Positions 7,099 to 12,869 of a stretch of 12,869 bases of DNA are shown here, piece after piece. The translations under genes were made by a program, and so were the position numbers. This DNA is from Nephromyces sp. MM_2019 (lineage: Eukaryota; Apicomplexa; Aconoidasida; Nephromycida), in contig JADHZB010000938.1 in the NCBI GenBank assembly GCA_015657535.1, positions 1-12,869 of the forward strand, written 5' to 3'. Position 1 is the stretch's first letter, and every line of letters begins with the position of its first letter. The notes below the pieces were generated by a model, which had not been told where the DNA came from, did no database searches, and was given only the letters and a program-made list of their open reading frames with translations.

Positions 7099-8925
7099 TC
7101 AAAAGTGATTTAAGACATTCTGTACATCAATCATCTCAGAATTGAATGATGATTTTTCATAGTCCTCCATGTCTTTGTTATTTTTAGTTTTAGAATTTGA
7201 GGTAATTCTGTTGGTTTGTTGTTGGAAATTGAGCTGATAAATATCAGGTATAGGATTTTGCTCTTTTGATGCAAACATTTCGAATTCTTCATCAATGTTA
7301 GCTAGGAGATTTTCTCCAGGTAGTGAGAGATTCCCAATACCCTTACCAGGAATGGATGACATATTTGATTTATATGTTCCTAACATGTTCCCATTAGATT
7401 GTGGGGTGCTTGGGGCAGTTTGAGTACTAGTATGTGTGATTGTAAGTGAGTTAGGGAAAGAATTGAGAGCTGTAAGATCAAGTGATGGAGAAGGGTTGCT
7501 GAATTTGAAATTATCCATGGAGAATATATCATCAAGTTGGAAATCCGATACTGGTTTTTCATTCTTTTTAACTTCTTCTGGTGCTGGGAGGTCTCCCCAA
7601 TCGAATAAATCAAATTCAGGCTTTTCTTCTTTGGGGTTTTCTTTTGGTGAGATATTATTATTGGTATTACTAGGAGAATCTTTAGCATATTTTGTGTTCA
7701 TTGGAATATTTGATATGTAATCGGGTTGTTCATTCCGGGGTTTAGATTTATAAGAACCTGTTTTTGATCGTTCTTGGCGAAAAGCTGTTAATTTTTTTGC
7801 CCATTTTAAGCTGGTAGGATGCCTAACCTTACTTTCATTGGCTTCCATCACCTCTAAAACATCAGGATTATTTAAAAGAACTTCAAGTGCCTCTTGTGTG
7901 TGGTTGTGATGTAATCGAAGTGCTTTTTTCGCTAGTTCCTCATCAAATCCTTGAGATGTTAAAGAGCTCAATGAGAGTTGGTCAGGTACAAAAGTGTTAT
8001 CTTCAAATTGGTGAAGGCTTATATCACGGTCCCATTTCCTCAAAAGGTTTGCTGTCACGTCCAAAATAATCGGGTCATTTTCACTATATTCTGCTAATTC
8101 TAAGTCTACTTGAGGTTTTAATTCTTCTGGTGTCATCTCAACCAATGGGCGAAATTGCGTGGAGGGGGGTAAAACTAGTTCAAGGGTTTGTGAACAGGTT
8201 TGAAAGTATTCATATTGTAGTTGCTTAATCGTTTGTAATAATGAATCATAAAGATCACATCTATATGCTTCCAGCATCATCATCCACTCAAATAGTGGCC
8301 TGTCGACCTCTTTAAATTGCAATCGTGCAGTGTCTAGAGCTTGTTCCGCATAGTCTATTTCTCGCCTAATCTTTAAAGGTAGATTCCTAGGAATATCATT
8401 TAGTCGAGATGCCGCCTCAGTTCCCTCATCAATTTTCAATCCATTGTTGTTTTCAACACCTAATAATTGGTTTAGCTTTGCTTGGCACTGTTGAACATGA
8501 TTTAATCGTTTTCGTCGGAGAAGTATGTTGCGTTTTATATCTTTGTTATTTGCTAGATGACTGTGTATGGGAATTACCACGTTAATTTCAAGGTCTCTTT
8601 GTAATTTTGATATAACAGAGATAGGTGCATCTAGGCGACCCATCTTATGCGAAGATTCACGGTAACGTATAACATCGGTGGTCAATACACGGTCTGTACC
8701 TTTCACAAAGGTCTGGACCATTTCATCTGAAAGCATTACCAACCCCTCACTCATTTGTTGTGCACCTAGCATATATCTATCAATCCCATAAAAAATACTT
8801 GCTAAGCTTTTGTCAAACTTGTAAAAATCACGAACAATTCCTTCAAATACAGGATCTTGGTAGTCTTCTGAGCCAAGGAAGCTCCAATTGCGTAAAGATT
8901 GTAACGGTTGTATAGGTTGTGCCAT
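7099..8925 (-). CDS. BAR-domain and UBA-domain protein, 608 aa, intronless
   Basis: BAR domains form curved helical dimers that bind and bend membranes, usually in endocytosis or trafficking. Residues about 20-250 read as a three-helix BAR: DPVFEGIVRDFYKFDKSL opens helix 1, a basic helix with RRKRLNHVQQCQAKL follows (residues about 105-155), then LPLKIRREIDYAEQALDTA and a long helix to about 250. Residues about 313-353 are a UBA domain (QGFDEELAKKAL at 325-336, then NNPD after two leucines), which normally binds ubiquitin. Residues about 375-608 are Ser/Asn/Pro-rich and probably disordered, with acidic-hydrophobic motifs at 437-446 (EFDLFDWGDL), 461-473 and 544-551. No signal peptide or membrane segment is seen. 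The start is the first ATG after an in-frame TGA at 8946-8944; the stop is TGA. The frame is unbroken. The coding-strand upstream DNA has TTTTAG just before the ATG, so a leader intron is possible. Endocytic or autophagy adaptor function is inference. Confidence 0.95.
   Translation of the reverse strand: MAQPIQPLQSLRNWSFLGSEDYQDPVFEGIVRDFYKFDKSLASIFYGIDRYMLGAQQMSEGLVMLSDEMVQTFVKGTDRVLTTDVIRYRESSHKMGRLDAPISVISKLQRDLEINVVIPIHSHLANNKDIKRNILLRRKRLNHVQQCQAKLNQLLGVENNNGLKIDEGTEAASRLNDIPRNLPLKIRREIDYAEQALDTARLQFKEVDRPLFEWMMMLEAYRCDLYDSLLQTIKQLQYEYFQTCSQTLELVLPPSTQFRPLVEMTPEELKPQVDLELAEYSENDPIILDVTANLLRKWDRDISLHQFEDNTFVPDQLSLSSLTSQGFDEELAKKALRLHHNHTQEALEVLLNNPDVLEVMEANESKVRHPTSLKWAKKLTAFRQERSKTGSYKSKPRNEQPDYISNIPMNTKYAKDSPSNTNNNISPKENPKEEKPEFDLFDWGDLPAPEEVKKNEKPVSDFQLDDIFSMDNFKFSNPSPSLDLTALNSFPNSLTITHTSTQTAPSTPQSNGNMLGTYKSNMSSIPGKGIGNLSLPGENLLANIDEEFEMFASKEQNPIPDIYQLNFQQQTNRITSNSKTKNNKDMEDYEKSSFNSEMIDVQNVLNHF
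7867..7983 (-). other. UBA domain region
   Basis: This segment covers residues about 315-353. It shows the UBA pattern: the GF loop (QGF at 325-327 in place of MGF), then EELAKKAL, then a polar turn and EALEVLL. About 40 residues, the usual size. The Met-to-Gln change in the MGF loop could weaken ubiquitin binding. Confidence 0.8.
8176..8868 (-). other. BAR domain region
   Basis: This segment covers residues about 20-250 of the protein. The pattern is long heptad-like helices, a basic stretch (KRNILLRRKR, residues 131-140) suited to the membrane-facing surface, and the terminal helix ending YEYFQTCSQTLELV, which resembles the ends of amphiphysin/endophilin-type BAR helices (q-x-x-yf). The assignment is by pattern; a profile search would settle the subfamily. 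Confidence 0.75.
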
Positions 8926-9789
8926 ATCTATATCTAAAATGGTTCAAGCGTGATTTGTAATTCTGAAAAAATTGAATTTTAAAAGTGAGCATTGTTAATA
9001 TGAAATGATTTATTTGGTAAATGCAAGGCTGAATATCTAAAACAGAGAAAGAAACATGTTTAATTTTGCTTTGAGTACAAAGTCTATATACCAAGTGCAA
9101 AAATTGATGGATTTGATTTTCATTCAATATTGAATTCAAGTATAGAAACAGTGTGGAAAATTTCCGTCTGGTGGAATAAAATAATTTTAATTTCTTGCTA
9201 AATATGATAAGTGTAAATAGTGGTTTTTAAGCTGTGTATATATTGTGAAGACTAACTTATGAGGGGGTTACCCGAAGTTCTCTGAATATGTTTGATAGAT
9301 AAACGAATGAATGGTGTAAAAATGTATTCAGATCCTAGGTAATAAGGAAGTTCCTATGTATATATGTCTTGCTGTATGAATTTTGAAAAGTATAAGTAAT
9401 TTCGATGACTATCAGTTATTGATGTATAAAAGTAAGCATATCACGAGTCCATTGAACTGTAAATGATTAATTAAAGTAGTTATGATGTAAAGGAGAAGAA
9501 ATTAAGTTATTGAAAAGGTGGTGATCATTGTTCTCATACAAGAGTAATCATTACTAAAAGTATATAGAACGCAAAATGGACACTCTTAAATTAGTTGGAG
9601 AAAAAATTATATATGTGTAATTTCCAAACGTGGCTGGTTAGAAATATGTTATGCGTGTAAATATTATGTATATATGGGGTTTGTTGAGCTAGATTAAAAG
9701 ACTCAGTTTAGCACTAATACACCAAAGCAGGTCAGAGGAAGGGTTAAATTTTTGAAATGTGATGTTTATAGCAAGTATATATACATATT

Positions 9790-9824
<35 letters not shown>

Positions 9825-10790
9825 GTATATCATATGTTGTGTGTACATTCTAGTTGAAATATAACATTTTTCAGCGAATCACAAAATATTAGCTATGTCT
9901 AACTTTAAGTAGTGTGTAACAATGTTATGTGTAAACAATGCAAAGTAATAAGCATGTATGTGTGACTGTGTTCATGAGTTATGATGTATGCGGAGTATGT
10001 AGGTAAAAGTTTAAACATTTTATAAACTTGGATGTGTAAAAGTTGAAGTGTATGTAATAAATAAGTTACACAAGTTTTGTCGAGTGATGTTTGCTATGTG
10101 TGTTTTTAAAATGATGTGATTTTTTAATGTTATAATGGTTATGTATGCAATATATGTGTAATTTTATGATGCGTGTTTGTGTGGCACTGTTATGTGCGTA
10201 TGTGTGGTGATGTTATGATATGCATATGTGTGGTGTGTTGTGGTGTGTGTGTAACAAACAGCACGATGTGGAGTGTGTGTGTGACCATATGATGTGTGTG
10301 AGGTACATTTTGATGCATGTGTGTATGTATTTTAAGGTGCATGAATTTTGTTATATTAACACATCTGTGTGTGTATGTGATGTTATGTATTTATGTTTTT
10401 TGTTACATAAAATTTGCACAGATTTTGTTTAAGAAGCCTGTGTGTAGTATTAATATCTATAAGTTTGATTGGAAAGCAAATGCAATCAATTCAGTACAGA
10501 CTTTTGTATTTAAAAAATTACATACACAAAATGTGTGATTTGATGTGTAAACACAATGAATTACACTTTGTTTTTACAAAATATATTTCTAAATTAAAGC
10601 ATAAATAATCAAGTTTTTGAATTTTGCTTTACTTAAATTATTTAACATTGAAAAAATATCAATTAAATGTGAAATTCAAATGTGTAACATCGAGTTTGCT
10701 ACTTAATGTTGTTTGTATTGTGTTATAAATTATTACTAAATTTGTTGTTTTGAGATTAGTTTAAAAAAAAATAATTTTTTTTGAATACTA
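8926..10790. other. Left half of divergent spacer, TG-rich on the plus strand
   Basis: This is the DNA upstream of the BAR gene. The first 600 bp or so are mixed AT-rich sequence; from about 9840 to 10,560 TGTGTG words dominate the plus strand. Plus-strand ORFs at 10220-10608 are Cys/Val/Met low complexity (VCVCD, MCVCI) from the repeat, and the minus-strand ORF at 8843-9139 overlaps the BAR start; none is convincing. No tRNA or other RNA was seen. Confidence 0.75.
9776..9832. repeat. AT tract with 28-bp perfect palindrome
   Basis: This is an imperfect (AT)n tract. Within it 9803-9830 is a perfect palindrome: ATATAC, then an alternating AT core, then GTATAT, centred between 9816 and 9817. 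It is prone to cruciform extrusion and replication slippage. Confidence 0.85.
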
Positions 10791-10824
10791 TGGCAGACAC
10801 ACATATTCATATTATATCACATAT

Positions 10825-10933
10825 ACACACATCCATATAATACAAAACACACACAAGTCTATATTATGCTATACACACACATCCATATAATACAAAACAC
10901 ACACAAGTCTATATTATGCTATACACACACATC
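10825..10933. repeat. 50-bp tandem duplication
   Basis: The segment from 10825 is repeated exactly at +50 (for example ATCCATATAATACAAAACAC at 10831 and again at 10881), and a third copy starts at 10921 but diverges after ACACACACATC. Complete identity of the two full units suggests a recent duplication. Confidence 0.93.
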
Positions 10934-12153
10934 AACATAGTACCACCACACACACACTCACATATACGCATTAGTCTAGAAAGCACACACAGTGAATCTA
11001 AACACCAAAGTATACATATAAGTATTATATACACACACATAGACATGAATTTCGACATAGTAATGATTTAAATGTATACATGAATAGATATTTTCAGATA
11101 CAGTGGGAATAGTAGTATACACACACACCAAATACACACACAAACGCAGACTAACATGCAGACATTTCAACCCCAGTACTTTACCCATATAGACACTACA
11201 CAAACATGCATGCATACCTATGCTCACACACACACACTCAATCACTCACTCACTCCACTAACACATACACATACACACAACACATATGCACTACAAATAC
11301 ACAACACACACATCAACACATATACATCCACACACACACATCCACACACACACATTCACACACACACATACCAACACACTTTATCATATACTTGCTAGTA
11401 CACATGAAATCATCCCAATTACTTATATTATGTGTGTACTAATTCTCACCTTTCAATTTTGAAAGCAAATTCCTTAATAACAAATCATTAAGTAACTACA
11501 TAATAGATTTATATATATTTAAATTTTACACATTTTTGTGCTTGAACTTTCTAGTAACACAAGTGTGTATATTTAAACACACAATACCTGTTAAAATGAA
11601 CAAATTATAAATCTAACTATACACAGGATAGATTAATAATAATACTTACATACACGCTAACATAATACCCACACACACACAGACACCGACTTACCCACAT
11701 ATATACACACACTCATACAATCACACACAAACTTACACACACACGCAAACAGGCCTACGTATATACATATGCATACATATATATATTTACAGGCCTATTA
11801 TTTATATAAATAAACAATTGATGTTTTATTGAGATATGCCACATACCTTTACTACACACACAATTTATCACACATATAACACACACTAAAAATTTATTTT
11901 ACATAACAACATATCTCGTTTAAATTCATCACAAACTTACAAGCAATACATACACAAACACACTCACACACACACACACTAAACACAACAACCACACCTT
12001 ACCATATATCTAACTCGCTTACACACACGCCTTCACTTATAAGACATATCACAGCCTCCCTATATCTACTTAAATTCAATTAAACTTACTCAATGCCTAC
12101 ACACGCTCTTGGTACATTTAAAGCTTTAATAAATATACACACACATTAATGTT

Positions 12154-12341
12154 TTAATTACATACACACACACATTGATACCTTGATTACATACACATAG
12201 TGATACTCTGATTACACCCACACAGTTTGATTACAAACACATATCAACATTCTGACAACACACACACATTGATATCTTTTGATTCCATATACCCTATTTG
12301 ATAATACACACACCCACAAACACATACAGAACTTGATTACA
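12154..12341 (+). repeat. Degenerate TTGATTACA array
   Basis: Words of the form YTGATTACA occur at 12154 (TTAATTACA), 12183, 12208, 12227, 12252 (CTGACAACA), 12279 (TTGATTCCA), 12298 (TTGATAATA) and 12333, spaced 19-35 bp and usually followed by CA repeats. Confidence 0.7.
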
Positions 12342-12352
12342 CACAAACACAC

Positions 12353-12608
12353 ACATACAACAAACAACGCGCGCACACACACACACAAAACACACATACA
12401 CAAAGCACACACACACACACGCAACATACATACACAAAAAACAAACACACACACACAACATACACACACAACACACATACACGCACATACACACACACAC
12501 ATACACACACACATACATACACACACATACATACACACACACACACATACACACACATACATACACACACACACACATACACAAACACACACATACACAC
12601 ACACACAT
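12353..12608 (+). repeat. (CA)n / (CATACA)n block
   Basis: This is an almost uninterrupted ACACAC and CATACACA run on the plus strand, ending 46 bp before the next gene's ATG. It includes an alternating purine-pyrimidine stretch with CGCGCGC at 12368-12374. Confidence 0.92.
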
Positions 12609-12654
12609 TTATGTTGTAAAGGCCTACCTACAATTTGTGTGTGTAGCAGCGAAA

Positions 12655-12774
12655 ATGTCTGAAAATATAAAATTTGAGGACGTTATTTCGTCATTGTACG
12701 AAAACTCGCTGTCTGAAAATTTACTAACACTCTTATACATTGGAAGAGAGCGTCAAGATTGGCTTTCTAATGTG
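12655..12774 (+). CDS. First exon of an unidentified gene (40 codons)
   Basis: From ATG at 12655 the frame reads MSENIKFEDVISSLYENSLS, then ENLLTLLYIGRERQDWLSNV, and meets GTATGTGTG at 12775. The sequence has ordinary protein composition (acidic start, amphipathic ENLLTLLYIGRER helix), in sharp contrast to the pure CA repeat before it and pure TG repeat after it. The likeliest donor is GTATGT at 12775, in phase 0; GTGGTA at 12772 is an alternative. Without splicing the frame would run on as Cys/Val repeats to the window edge. The upstream frame is also open, so an earlier start or a leader intron ending GTGTGTGTAG at 12646 is possible. I do not recognise the family. Confidence 0.7.
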
Positions 12775-12796
12775 GTATGTGTGTGTGTGTGTGTGT

Positions 12797-12869
<73 letters not shown>
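12775..12869 (+). repeat. Intron 1 start, (TG)n to the end of the window
   Basis: After donor GTATGT the sequence is a pure TG dinucleotide run with a single A interruption at 12801, reaching the last base. The window, and perhaps the assembly contig, ends inside this repeat, so its true length is unknown. Confidence 0.85.

Larger units (their letters stand above)
10791..12610. other. Right half of divergent spacer, CA-rich on the plus strand
   Basis: This is the DNA upstream of the plus-strand gene. ACACAC words dominate the plus strand, with an AT-rich island at about 11450-11650. ORFs on either strand are Thr/His or Cys/Val repeats (THTHTHT, CVCVCV) produced by the dinucleotides. It contains the 50-bp duplication, three AGGCCTA words, a TTGATTACA-type array, and a nearly pure CA/CATA block before the gene. 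Confidence 0.78.

Noticed and set aside
7380..8069. Other-frame ORFs inside the BAR gene (both strands)
   Set aside because: They are shadows of a long intact coding frame with clear domains.
8843..9139. 98-aa minus-strand ORF overlapping the start of the BAR gene
   Set aside because: It is out of frame with the BAR gene, has no recognisable features, and ends inside it. It could only matter as part of the leader.
12212..12662. Long overlapping ORFs on both strands encoding Cys/Val or Thr/His repeats
   Set aside because: They are direct translations of CA/TG dinucleotides, open in several frames at once, and have no protein-like sequence.
12353..12869. Telomere at the right end
   Set aside because: The terminal run is a plain TG dinucleotide that follows a splice donor. 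It is not a G-cluster telomere repeat.

Overview
The window looks like AT-rich nuclear DNA of a single-celled eukaryote, possibly one whole contig, since it ends inside a (TG)n run. Three things point that way: one protein gene is split by GT-AG introns, all three genes use the standard code, and the long spacers are full of TG/CA and AT simple repeats. The genes are a storage-glucan phosphorylase, a BAR-domain membrane protein and an unidentified first exon. I could not fix the organism. A glucan-storing protist with TG/CA-rich non-coding DNA fits, for example a foraminiferan such as Reticulomyxa or another amoeboid protist, but that is a guess from general character and not from a match.

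Layout. Positions 1-1555 (minus strand) hold the first three exons of a glycogen/starch phosphorylase (1334-1555, 624-798, 248-376); the rest of the gene lies off the left edge. Intron 1 contains two minisatellites, of 26 bp and about 21 bp period, whose units carry copies of a 5' splice-donor-like sequence. Positions 1556-3660 are a gene-free stretch rich in TG on the plus strand, with a 19-bp tandem repeat. Positions 3661-7098 are very AT-rich with no convincing gene. Positions 7099-8925 (minus) hold an intact, intronless 608-residue gene with an N-terminal BAR domain, a UBA domain and a disordered tail. Positions 8926-12654 are a 3.7-kb divergent spacer: TG-rich on the plus strand in its left half, CA-rich in its right half, switching near 10,790. 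Positions 12655-12774 (plus) are the first exon of a third gene, followed at once by an intron beginning with (TG)n that runs off the right edge.

How it fits together. The three genes show no obvious shared pathway: one is glucan breakdown, one is membrane shaping plus ubiquitin binding, one is unknown. The most interesting layer is the non-coding DNA. Read in each gene's own sense, the DNA upstream of every start codon is CA-rich, and the start of the introns (phosphorylase introns 1 and 2, and the third gene's first intron) is GT-rich, so strand composition flips around each start codon. This fits transcription-associated strand asymmetry with divergent promoters, and GT-rich donor sequence appears to have been amplified inside one intron. 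One exception, phosphorylase intron 3, is noted.
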